The notes below the pieces were generated by a model. That model was not told where the DNA came from. It saw only the letters and a program-made list of their open reading frames with translations, and ran no database searches. Below are positions 17,782 through 25,242 of a DNA stretch of 32,449 nt, piece after piece. Origin of the DNA: Candidatus Sulfopaludibacter sp. (GTDB taxonomy: Bacteria; Acidobacteriota; Terriglobia; Bryobacterales; Bryobacteraceae); assembly GCA_031292755.1 (NCBI GenBank), contig JARLGM010000072.1, positions 1 through 32,449 on the forward strand. Direction: 5' to 3'. The position numbers and the translations under genes are program-made. Position 1 is the first letter of the stretch, and every line of letters starts with the position of its first letter.

Positions 17782-18378
17782 TCACGCACCCGCGTACCCC
17801 TGAGTCGCGATCCGCTTCCCGCCCTCGCGGTGCGCCTCGTCGGACAGGGCGTGCACCCCGCTGGCATCGATCCACCGGTTGTAGAAATTGAACAGCGCGC
17901 AAACGGTAATCGCGAAGTAGAGCGCTTCGTCGGACCACCCAGCGGCCCGCGCCGGTTCCATATCCTTTGGCATAATGCGCGCCGAATCCCGGTTGACCTT
18001 GTCCACAAACCGGAACAGCGCCTTGTGCTGCTCATCCAGCGGCGAGCTTTCCAGGTCGCGCAGTACGGCCCACACCAGCGCCTCATCTCCCAACAGTTCC
18101 GCCGCACCTGCGGCGTGGGATTTCAGTCAAAACGGGCAATCGTTGCGATACGAAGTGTACGCCGCGATCAACTCCCGCATTCCCGGTGAAAGCGGAGCCG
18201 GTCCGCGCATGATCTCCTGCGTGAAGCGCGCCAGGTGCTGCGTGGCCTGCGGCAGGAAGGCGAACATATGCCAGATTTGCGGATATTCCATGCCCCGGGC
18301 GCCCGCCATACGGATCAAATCGGCATAATGCCCGGGCTTCGGATCCTGCTCCACGCCCGGCAGAAACATAGGTTCCAT
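17782..18378 (-). CDS. AhpD/CMD-family peroxidase-related selenoprotein (in-frame UGA = Sec84)
   Basis: The frame runs from ATG 18378 to TGA 17782-17784 (198 residues) with one internal TGA at 18129-18127. Both halves are in the same frame (offset 285 bases), so this is not a frameshift. The half before the TGA ends RELIAAYTSYRNDCPF and the half after begins LKSHAAGAAELLGDE, which together make the carboxymuconolactone decarboxylase/AhpD motif C-x-x-[C/U]-x-x-x-H. Glu69, Cys81, Sec84 and His88 reproduce the Glu118-Cys130-Cys133-His137 spacing of AhpD (12, 3, 4). The Sec thus replaces the peroxidatic Cys. Likely role: reduction of hydroperoxides in the cytoplasm, with an unknown thiol donor. 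A SECIS-like hairpin follows the UGA. Automated callers would give two fragments or a pseudogene. A Cys-to-stop mutation is the main alternative. Confidence 0.82.
18088..18129 (-). promoter_or_regulatory. candidate bacterial SECIS element
   Basis: After UGA (18129-18127) there are six unpaired bases, then UCCCA (18120-18116), a 6-bp perfect stem CGCCGC/GCGGCG (18115-18110 with 18105-18100) and the tetraloop AGGU (18109-18106). UGGGA at 18092-18088 pairs with UCCCA, leaving a 7-base bulge on the 3' side. The apical stem starts 11 bases and the loop 17 bases after UGA, and the loop has G at its second position. This meets the published bacterial pattern (loop 16-37 bases from UGA, G in its first two bases) and resembles E. 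coli fdhF, where AGGUCU caps a stem also 11 bases from UGA. It should bind SelB. Confidence 0.75.
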
Positions 18379-18434
18379 CGAAACAGCATACCCTAACCTG
18401 CCTTTTCATAATCGGCATCATAGAAATTATTCGT

Positions 18435-18525
18435 GACGGGCCGGCTCCCCGTTCTGGCATACTGTGCCTGAGAACGAGGGGCACGCGCTTCCGGCTGCCA
18501 GCCGTCTTTTCAACAGGAGACCTGT
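18435..18525 (+). promoter_or_regulatory. structured 5' leader of the UAAP/carboxylase operon
   Basis: Three hairpins precede UAAP1. The first is CCCCGTTCT (18447-18455) paired with 18471-18481 with a bulged A, topped by GGCA/TGCC with loop TACTG: about 13 bp. The second is CGGCT/AGCCG (18492-18496, 18500-18504, loop GCC), followed by TCTTTT, which is terminator-like. The third is ACAGG/CCTGT (18513-18517, 18521-18525) and contains the Shine-Dalgarno AGGAG (18515-18519). CGGCT also occurs at 18442-18446, so AGCCG could pair with either copy, enclosing or excluding the first hairpin. That is switch-like. No ykkC (guanidine-I), ACGR twin-hairpin (guanidine-II) or guanidine-III signature was found. 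The AT-rich stretch 18391-18432 probably contains promoters for both divergent genes. Confidence 0.5.
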
Positions 18526-18530
18526 ATTCG

Positions 18531-19247
18531 ATGAGCCACACCTCTGTCCTGTGGGAGGAAACTGTCCAGCCGGCGGCCAGTTGGTCCCACGTGCTGAAGC
18601 GCGGCACCCTGCTGCGCATTACCGACATCGAGGGCGGCGCCAACGCGGGCGCCCTGTTCTACAACTTCGAATGCCCGGTGGAGCGCTACAACATGCCGGA
18701 CACCTTGAAAGCGCAGCACATCGCCCGCCTCACCTCAGGCTTGGTGCTCTATTCCGACATGGGCCGCATTCTCTGCTCCGTGGTGGAAGATACCGTGGGC
18801 TGGCACGACCCCCTGGGCGGCTGTTCGAACGCCGCCATGGTGCGCGCCCAATACGGCGAAGGCGCCTACCAGCAACTGCGCAACGACTATTACCGCAACG
18901 GGCACGACAGCTTTCTGGTGGAACTGGGAAAGTGGGGACTCGGCCCGCGCGACCTGGCGCCCAACGTGAACTTTTTCAGCCGCGTGGACGTAGGCGCGGA
19001 CGGCGCCATGACCTGGCACGAAGGAAATTCTCCGGCCGGTTCGTACGTGGAACTGCGCGCCGAAATGAACGTCCTCACCGTGCTCCACACCTGCCCCCAT
19101 CCGCTCGACCCGTCGCCCGAATACCGGCCCAAGCCGGTAAGCCTTTCCATCCGGCACGCGCCTCCGGTGGCCGCCGACGACCCCTGCCGCCTTTCGCGCC
19201 CCGAAAACGGCCGCGGATTCACACTCACGGAGCGTTACTTCCTATGA
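18531..19247 (+). CDS. UAAP1, carboxyguanidine deiminase subunit (DUF1989)
   Basis: 238 residues of the DUF1989 family long named urea amidolyase-associated protein 1. Visible: GTLLRITDIEGGANAGALF, YNMPDTLKAQHIARLT, and the family core D-T-V-G-W-H-D-P-L-G-G-C, whose His and Cys probably bind metal; GSYVELRAEMNVLTVLHTCPHPL near the C-terminus. UAAP1 and UAAP2 together were shown elsewhere to be a carboxyguanidine deiminase that releases ammonia and gives allophanate. AGGAG lies 11 bases before the ATG, a long spacer, in a small hairpin. The 3' end overlaps UAAP2 by ATGA. First gene of the operon. Confidence 0.9.
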   Translation: MSHTSVLWEETVQPAASWSHVLKRGTLLRITDIEGGANAGALFYNFECPVERYNMPDTLKAQHIARLTSGLVLYSDMGRILCSVVEDTVGWHDPLGGCSNAAMVRAQYGEGAYQQLRNDYYRNGHDSFLVELGKWGLGPRDLAPNVNFFSRVDVGADGAMTWHEGNSPAGSYVELRAEMNVLTVLHTCPHPLDPSPEYRPKPVSLSIRHAPPVAADDPCRLSRPENGRGFTLTERYFL

Positions 19248-19852
19248 CCGCCGGCGCGTACAGCTTCGTCATTCCCGCGGGCGAGCCCTGGATCCACGAA
19301 ATCCAGAATGGCCAGCATTTCCGCATCGTGGACCTGCACGGCAATCAGGCCGTGGATACGCTCTTCTACAACGCCCACGACTACGCCGACCGCTACAGCG
19401 CCCAGGACACCATCCGCCGGCAGCGCAACATCTACCTCACTACTGGCACCCAGCTTATGTCCACCGGCGGCAATGTGCTGTTGACCATCGTGGCCGATAC
19501 CTGCGGCCGCCACGACACCCTGGGCGGCGCCTGCGCCAACGAAAGCAACATGGTCCGCTACGCCATTGAAAAGCGCTTCATGCACGCCTGCCGCAGCAGC
19601 TTTCTGAAAGCCGTCACCGAATGGGACCACGGCATGAGCAAGCGCGATATCACCTGCAACATCAACTTCTTCATGAATGTGCCGGTAACTTCAGACGGCA
19701 AACTCACTTTCGAAGACGGCATTTCCGAGCCCGGCAAATACGTGGAGATGCGCGCCGAAATGGACGTTCTGGCGCTGATCAGCAATTGCCCGCAACTCAA
19801 TAATCCCTGCAACGCATACAACCCGACTCCAGTTCAGGTGACGATCTGGTAA
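19244..19852 (+). CDS. UAAP2, carboxyguanidine deiminase subunit (DUF1989)
   Basis: 202 residues, a paralogue of the preceding gene. Shared features: HFRIVDLHGNQAVDTLFYNA, D-T-C-G-R-H-D-T-L-G-G-A-C-A-N, and GKYVEMRAEMDVLALISNCPQ with NPCNAYNPTPV at the end. Start ATG 19244 overlaps the UAAP1 stop (ATGA), and its own stop overlaps the carboxylase ATG (TAATG), so translation is coupled along the operon. The frame is open well upstream (from 18464), but that part only shadows UAAP1. Expected to form a heteromer with UAAP1 in the cytoplasm. Confidence 0.9.
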   Translation: MTAGAYSFVIPAGEPWIHEIQNGQHFRIVDLHGNQAVDTLFYNAHDYADRYSAQDTIRRQRNIYLTTGTQLMSTGGNVLLTIVADTCGRHDTLGGACANESNMVRYAIEKRFMHACRSSFLKAVTEWDHGMSKRDITCNINFFMNVPVTSDGKLTFEDGISEPGKYVEMRAEMDVLALISNCPQLNNPCNAYNPTPVQVTIW

Positions 19853-22800
19853 TGTTCCGCAAGGTCCTCATCGCGAATCGCGGCGCCATTGCCTGCCGGA
19901 TTGTGAGGACGTTACGAAACATGGGTGTAGGCTCTGTGGCCGTCTATGCCGACCCCGATCGCCACGCGCTGCACGTGCGGCAGGCCGATGAAGCCGTGCG
20001 CGTGGAAAGCTACCTCTCGGCGCCCGCGCTGCTCGATGCCGCCCGCCGGACGGGCGCGGAAGCCATCCATCCGGGTTACGGATTCCTGAGCGAGAATGCG
20101 GATTTCGCCGAGGCCTGCAATACGGCGGGCATCGTCTTCCTGGGACCCACGCCCGCCCAGATGCGCGCTTTCGGCCTGAAGCATACCGCCCGCCGCATTG
20201 CCGCCGAGAACGGCGCGCCGCTTCTGCCCGGCACCGGGCTTCTGGATTCGGTGGAGGAGGCCCTGGCCGCCGCGGACGCGATCGGCTACCCGGTGATGCT
20301 CAAGAGCACTGCCGGCGGAGGCGGCATCGGCATGCGCCTCTGCGGGTCGGCGGCCGAGTTGCGCGAATCGTATGCCGCCGTGCAGCACTTGAGCCAGGCC
20401 AGTTTCGGCACCGGCGGCCTGTACCTGGAAAAGTTCGTAGCCAACGCCCGCCACATCGAAGTCCAGCTTTTCGGCGACGTGGCACTGGGAGAGCGCGACT
20501 GCTCGGTGCAGCGCCGCAATCAGAAGGTGATTGAGGAAACGCCGGCTCCGGGCGTGGATGCCCGCGAACTGCTCGCCATTGCCGTGCGCCTCGCCAAAGC
20601 CGTCAACTATCAATCGGCCGGCACGGTCGAATTCATCTACGACCAGGACACCGCCCGCTTCTACTTCCTGGAAGTCAACACCCGCCTGCAGGTGGAGCAC
20701 GGAGTCACCGAAGAGGTCACCGGCATCGACCTGGTGGAGTGCATGGTCCGGCGGTCGCTCCCGGAGGCGCCGAAACCGTGCGGCCATTCCATTCAGGTCC
20801 GCATCTATGCCGAGGATCCGGCGCGGAACTTCCAGCCCAGCGCCGGCCATCTCTCGCACGTCGTCTGGCCCGTGGACGCCCGCGTCGAAACCTGGGTCGA
20901 ATCCGGCACCGAGGTCACGCCCTACTACGACCCGATGCTCGCCAAGATCATCGTGCGCGGCGCTACCCGCGCCGAGGCCGTTCAGAAAATGCGCGCCGCG
21001 CTGAACGCCACGCGCATCTACGGCATCGAGACCAATCTGGAGTACCTGCGCCAGGTGTGCGCGCACCCCGCGTTCGCTGCCGGCGGCATCGCCACGTCGT
21101 TCCTGCGCGATTTTCCGTACCGGCGCGACGCCGTCGAAGTGCTCGACGCCGGCACACAAACCACGGTGCAGGATTACCCTGGCCGTCTGGGCTACTGGCA
21201 TGTCGGCGTGCCTCCTTCCGGTCCCATGGACTCGCTCTCCTTCCGCCTGGCCAACCGCCTGGTAGGCAACCCGGAAAGCGGCGCGGGCCTGGAAATCACC
21301 GTCACTGGCCCGACCCTCCGTTTCACCGGGGACACCACCATCGCGCTCACCGGAGCCAGGCTCAACGCGCCGTACTGCCAGGCGTTTCCGGTCCTTGCAG
21401 GCCAGACGCTGGAACTCGGCCCGATCACCGGCCCCGGAGCCCGCGCCTATATGGCCATTGCCGGCGGTCTCGATGTCCCCGAATATCTGGGCAGCCGCAG
21501 CACCTTCATCCTGGGCAAATTCGGGCGCCCCCTCAGGGTGGGCGATGTGCTGGCTATTACCCCGGCGCAGCCTGGGCAGGCGAAAGCGACTCCCCCGCCC
21601 CTCACCAATCACTGGCAGATCGCCGTGATGTACGGCCCTCACGGCGCCCCCGATTTCTTCACTCCCGGAGACGTCGAGACGTTCTTCTCCACAGCCTGGA
21701 AAGTCCACCACAATTCTGACCGCACCGGCGTCCGCCTCATCGGTCCGAAGCCCGTCTGGGCCCGCCGCGATGGCGGAGAAGCCGGCCTGCACCCCTCCAA
21801 CATCCACGACAACGCCTACGCCATCGGCACCATCGATTTTACCGGCGATATGCCCGTCATCCTCGGCCCCGACGGCCCCAGCCTGGGAGGCTTCGTCTGC
21901 CCCGCCACCATCATCGCCGCCGACCTCTGGAAAATCGGCCAGCTCAAGCCCGGAGACACCGTCCGCTTCACCGCCGTTTCCGAAGCCCAGGCCAGCGCCA
22001 TGGAAGCCCAGCTTGATCGAGCCCTGGCTACACTGGACGGCGCGTGGCCCCAAATCCCTGCCGCACCCGTGCGGGAAGTGCCGATACTGGCGCGGGGGCC
22101 GGGGGCCGGGGGCGACGGGCCGGGGATAGTGCTTCGCGCCGACGGCGACAAGTACCTGCTCATCGAATACGGTCCCAACGTCCTCGACCTCAACCTGCGC
22201 TTTCGCGTCCACGCCCTGGAAACCGGCCTCCGCGCCGAAAACCTTGCCGGCATCATCAACATCACTCCCGGGGTCCGCTCCCTCCACATCCACTACGACA
22301 GCCGCCGCCTTCCCCGCGAGACCCTCCTCGCCGCGCTGGATTCCATCGAGCGCCGCATCTCAGACATCGACGACATCGTGGTCCCCTCCCGAATCGTTCA
22401 CCTGCCGCTCTCCTGGGACGACCCCGCCACCCGGCTCGCCATCCGCAAGTACACCCAATCCGTCCGCCCCGATGCACCCTGGGCACCCAGCAACATCGAA
22501 TTCATTCGCCGCATCAACGGCCTCCCGTCCATCGACGACGTCCACCGCATCGTCTTCGACGCCAGCTACCTGGTGCTAGGCTTGGGCGACGTGTACCTGG
22601 GCGCGCCCGTCGCCACCCCCATCGACCCGCGCCACCGCCTGGTCACGACCAAGTACAATCCGGCCCGCACCTGGACGCCGGAAAATGCCGTGGGCATCGG
22701 CGGGGCCTACCTGTGCGTCTACGGCATGGAGGGCCCCGGCGGCTATCAGTTCGTCGGCCGCACCCTACAGATGTGGAATACGTACCATGCCGACCCGCCG

Positions 22801-23331
22801 TGGCTGCTCCGCTTCTTCGACCAGATTCGCTTTTACCCGGTCTCCGGCGAAGAGCTGCTTGCCATCCGCGACACGTTCCCGCACGGCGGCTATCCGCTCC
22901 GCGTCGAGAGCCAGGATTTCCGCCTGCGCGATTACCACAGCTTCCTGCGCTCCATCGAAGCCGGTTCCGCCCGCTTCAAACGCACCCAGCAGGAAGCCTT
23001 CCTCGCCGAGCGCGAGCGCTGGGCGGCGTCCGGCCAGGATACCTACCGCGCGCCGCCCGACATCGCGCCACCCCCGGGCTCCGATGGCGCCGTCCCCGAA
23101 GGCTGCCGCGCCGTTCCTTCGCCCGTCACTGCCAGCGTCTGGAATATCGCGGTGGCACCCGGCCAGCGCGTCGCAGCCGGCGACCGGCTCCTGGTGCTGG
23201 AGGCCATGAAGATGGAAATTGCCGTGGCCGCGCCCTTCCCCGGCACTGTCGAAACGTTGAATTGCGCACCCGGAGCCCTGGTCCTCGCCGGCCAGAATCT
23301 GGTCACCGTGCGCCAGGAGGTAGCGGCATGA
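19852..23331 (+). CDS. uca: urea carboxylase family enzyme, probably guanidine carboxylase
   Basis: 1,159 residues, biotin-dependent. Domains: biotin carboxylase (1 to about 430; KVLIANRGAIA, ATP-grasp loop GGGGIGM near 155, EVNTRLQVEHGVTE near 274); KipA/AHS2-like carboxyltransferase half (about 435-730; TVQDYPGRLGYWHVGVPPSG); KipI/AHS1-like half (about 755-1020); biotin carrier (about 1085-1159) with EAMKMEI, biotinyl Lys1120. Unlike fungal urea amidolyase, the allophanate hydrolase is a separate gene. With UAAP1/2 beside it the likely substrate is guanidine, made into carboxyguanidine with ATP and bicarbonate. Asp662 in GTIDFTGD may sit at the Asn/Asp position said to separate urea from guanidine enzymes; I could not align this. 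Ends overlapping the hydrolase start (ATGA). Confidence 0.93.
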   Translation: MFRKVLIANRGAIACRIVRTLRNMGVGSVAVYADPDRHALHVRQADEAVRVESYLSAPALLDAARRTGAEAIHPGYGFLSENADFAEACNTAGIVFLGPTPAQMRAFGLKHTARRIAAENGAPLLPGTGLLDSVEEALAAADAIGYPVMLKSTAGGGGIGMRLCGSAAELRESYAAVQHLSQASFGTGGLYLEKFVANARHIEVQLFGDVALGERDCSVQRRNQKVIEETPAPGVDARELLAIAVRLAKAVNYQSAGTVEFIYDQDTARFYFLEVNTRLQVEHGVTEEVTGIDLVECMVRRSLPEAPKPCGHSIQVRIYAEDPARNFQPSAGHLSHVVWPVDARVETWVESGTEVTPYYDPMLAKIIVRGATRAEAVQKMRAALNATRIYGIETNLEYLRQVCAHPAFAAGGIATSFLRDFPYRRDAVEVLDAGTQTTVQDYPGRLGYWHVGVPPSGPMDSLSFRLANRLVGNPESGAGLEITVTGPTLRFTGDTTIALTGARLNAPYCQAFPVLAGQTLELGPITGPGARAYMAIAGGLDVPEYLGSRSTFILGKFGRPLRVGDVLAITPAQPGQAKATPPPLTNHWQIAVMYGPHGAPDFFTPGDVETFFSTAWKVHHNSDRTGVRLIGPKPVWARRDGGEAGLHPSNIHDNAYAIGTIDFTGDMPVILGPDGPSLGGFVCPATIIAADLWKIGQLKPGDTVRFTAVSEAQASAMEAQLDRALATLDGAWPQIPAAPVREVPILARGPGAGGDGPGIVLRADGDKYLLIEYGPNVLDLNLRFRVHALETGLRAENLAGIINITPGVRSLHIHYDSRRLPRETLLAALDSIERRISDIDDIVVPSRIVHLPLSWDDPATRLAIRKYTQSVRPDAPWAPSNIEFIRRINGLPSIDDVHRIVFDASYLVLGLGDVYLGAPVATPIDPRHRLVTTKYNPARTWTPENAVGIGGAYLCVYGMEGPGGYQFVGRTLQMWNTYHADPPWLLRFFDQIRFYPVSGEELLAIRDTFPHGGYPLRVESQDFRLRDYHSFLRSIEAGSARFKRTQQEAFLAERERWAASGQDTYRAPPDIAPPPGSDGAVPEGCRAVPSPVTASVWNIAVAPGQRVAAGDRLLVLEAMKMEIAVAAPFPGTVETLNCAPGALVLAGQNLVTVRQEVAA

Positions 23332-25127
23332 TGCCGAACGTTCCCCTCAACCTGGGTGCCCTCCGCGAACTGTATCGCTCGCGCGAAGCCCGCCCGTCCG
23401 AAGTGGTCGCCGAGGTCTACCGCCGCATTAACGCGAGTCCGCTCGAGCCGGTTTGGATCTCCCTGGTCCCGCGCGAAGTCGCCATCGCCCGCGCCCGCAA
23501 GCTGGAAGCCGATTCGCTCGCCGCCGCCAAGCCCCTGTTCGGCGTGCCGTTCGCCATCAAAGACAATATCGATGTGGCCGGCGTCGCCACCACTGCCGGC
23601 TGCCCGGCTTTCGCCTATTCGCCGGGCGGCAATGCCACCGTCGTCCAGACCCTGGTGGATGCCGGCGCGATCCCCATCGGCAAAACCAATCTCGATCAGT
23701 TCGCCACCGGACTGGTGGGCACGCGCTCTCCCTTCGGCGCCAATTCCAGCGTCTTCGACCCGCGCTACATCGCTGGCGGCTCCAGCGCGGGGTCGGCGGT
23801 AGCCGTGGCCGCCGGCCTGGTCAGCTTCGCCCTTGGGAGCGACACCGCCGGCTCCGGTCGCGTCCCCGCCGCTTTCAACAATCTTGTCGGCCTCAAGCCC
23901 ACTCGCGGCCTGCTCAGCACCTTGGGATTGGTTCCCGCCTGCCGTACGCTCGACTGCGTTTCCATCTTCGCCAACACCTGCCACGACGCCCACACCGTGC
24001 TGCAAACCGCTCGCGGATTCGATCCGCTGGACCCCTTTTCGCGCGCACCTGCGCCCGGTCAGGACGCCGCCCCCTGGCTCGCCGGCACTTTCCGCTTCGG
24101 CGTCCCCCCAGCGAAAGAGCTCGAATTTTTCGGCGATTCCGAAGCCGCCGGCCTCTACCGGAGTTCCATCGCCGCCCTCCAGTCCCTGGGAGGAGAACGA
24201 GTAGAAATCGACTTCGCCCCCTTCCTTGCCGCGGCAGACCTGCTCTACTCCGGCCCCTGGGTGGCCGAACGCCTCGCCGAACTCCGCGAGTTTATGAGCG
24301 CCCACGCCGCCGGCATCGACCCCACGGTCCGCCAGATCATCGAAGGCGCCGATCGTCATACCGCCGTCGATTCCTTCCGGGCCGTTTACCGCCTGGCCGA
24401 ACTGCGCCGCGCCTCCGAAGCCGAGTGGAAGCGCATGGACGTCCTGGTGCTCCCCACCACCGGCACCATCTACACTCACGAGCAAGTGGCCGCCGACCCG
24501 ATTCGCCTCAACAGCAACCTGGGCTACTACACCAATTTCGTGAACCTGCTGGACCTGGCCGCCGTCGCCGTACCCGCCGGTTTCCGTTCCAACGGCCTGC
24601 CCTTCGGCATTTCCTTCATCGGACCCGCCTTCTCCGACGAAGCCCTGCTCGCGATTGCCGACCCTTACCATCGCGCGCAAACCGGCGTCCCCGGGCCGCC
24701 TGTCGAACTCGAACGGTTCCCGCCCGGCTGCGTCCCGCTCGCCGTGGTAGGCGCCCACCTGAGCGGCGAGCAACTCAACTGGCAACTCACCGAGCGCGGC
24801 GCGCGGCGCATCAAAGCCTGCCGCACCGCTCCGCCCTATCGCCTCTACGCCCTCGACCGCACCGTGCCACCCAAGCCCGGACTGGTGCGCGACGACACGT
24901 TTCAAGGTCCCGGCATCGAAGTGGAAGTCTGGGCCGTGCCCGACGACCGGTTCGGCAGTTTCGTCGCCGATGTGCCTCCGCCCCTCGGTATCGGCAGCGT
25001 TATGCTGGATAACGGCGACACGGTGAAATGTTTCATCTGCGAGCCCTACGCCATCGCCGGAGCCGCCGAGATTACACGCTTCGGCGGATGGCGCGGCTAC
25101 CTCTCGCACGCCACATCAATGCGATGA
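23328..25127 (+). CDS. atzF: allophanate hydrolase
   Basis: 599 residues. Splits allophanate into two CO2 and two NH3, the last step of the pathway. N-terminal amidase-signature domain (about 1-440) with the Ser-cisSer-Lys triad: Lys78 in FAIKDNIDVAG, Ser152 in AGGSSAGSAVAV, nucleophile Ser176 in GSDTAGSGRVP. C-terminal domain (about 470-599; PLAVVGAHLSGEQLNWQLTE, SHATSMR near the end), as in AtzF, which helps decarboxylation. Start ATG 23328 overlaps the carboxylase stop; a second ATG follows at 23331. Full length for the family. A 115-base gap separates it from the transporter genes. Confidence 0.95.
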   Translation: MMPNVPLNLGALRELYRSREARPSEVVAEVYRRINASPLEPVWISLVPREVAIARARKLEADSLAAAKPLFGVPFAIKDNIDVAGVATTAGCPAFAYSPGGNATVVQTLVDAGAIPIGKTNLDQFATGLVGTRSPFGANSSVFDPRYIAGGSSAGSAVAVAAGLVSFALGSDTAGSGRVPAAFNNLVGLKPTRGLLSTLGLVPACRTLDCVSIFANTCHDAHTVLQTARGFDPLDPFSRAPAPGQDAAPWLAGTFRFGVPPAKELEFFGDSEAAGLYRSSIAALQSLGGERVEIDFAPFLAAADLLYSGPWVAERLAELREFMSAHAAGIDPTVRQIIEGADRHTAVDSFRAVYRLAELRRASEAEWKRMDVLVLPTTGTIYTHEQVAADPIRLNSNLGYYTNFVNLLDLAAVAVPAGFRSNGLPFGISFIGPAFSDEALLAIADPYHRAQTGVPGPPVELERFPPGCVPLAVVGAHLSGEQLNWQLTERGARRIKACRTAPPYRLYALDRTVPPKPGLVRDDTFQGPGIEVEVWAVPDDRFGSFVADVPPPLGIGSVMLDNGDTVKCFICEPYAIAGAAEITRFGGWRGYLSHATSMR

Positions 25128-25242
25128 ATCGGCCCCATAAGAAACTATGAACCTGCTCCCGCGGCCCGCCATGATAGAATCCTGAAAAGCCTTGCCGTCG
25201 GCCGCGTCGCCACGGAGTTTTCAGTAACCACGTGGAAACGCG

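Noticed and set aside
18127..18129. Frameshifted or nonsense-mutated pseudogene instead of a selenoprotein
   Set aside because: Both halves are in the same frame, motifs on either side are intact, the TGA sits precisely at the catalytic Cys codon, and a SECIS-type hairpin follows at the right distance. It remains the main alternative until Sec machinery is confirmed.
18455..18468. Sigma-54 promoter at TGGCATACTGTGCC
   Set aside because: Only eight bases separate GG and GC, whereas the -24/-12 consensus needs ten; the sequence is better explained as the top of the leader hairpin.
18379..18530. Guanidine-I (ykkC), guanidine-II or guanidine-III riboswitch before UAAP1
   Set aside because: The conserved ykkC segments, paired ACGR-loop hairpins and the guanidine-III pseudoknot sequence were looked for and not found.
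18083..18643. 186-codon minus-strand frame spanning the divergent promoter region
   Set aside because: It overlaps the selenoprotein frame and UAAP1 and reads as Arg/Gly/Ala-rich sequence with no motif.
19912..22293. 793-codon minus-strand open frame opposite the carboxylase, and similar long frames opposite or beside other genes (e.g. 5945-7633, 13147-15186, 22044-25127)
   Set aside because: These are high-GC shadow frames: low-complexity Arg/Gly/Ala/Pro-rich translations with no domain, while the opposite or alternative frame encodes a recognised protein in full.
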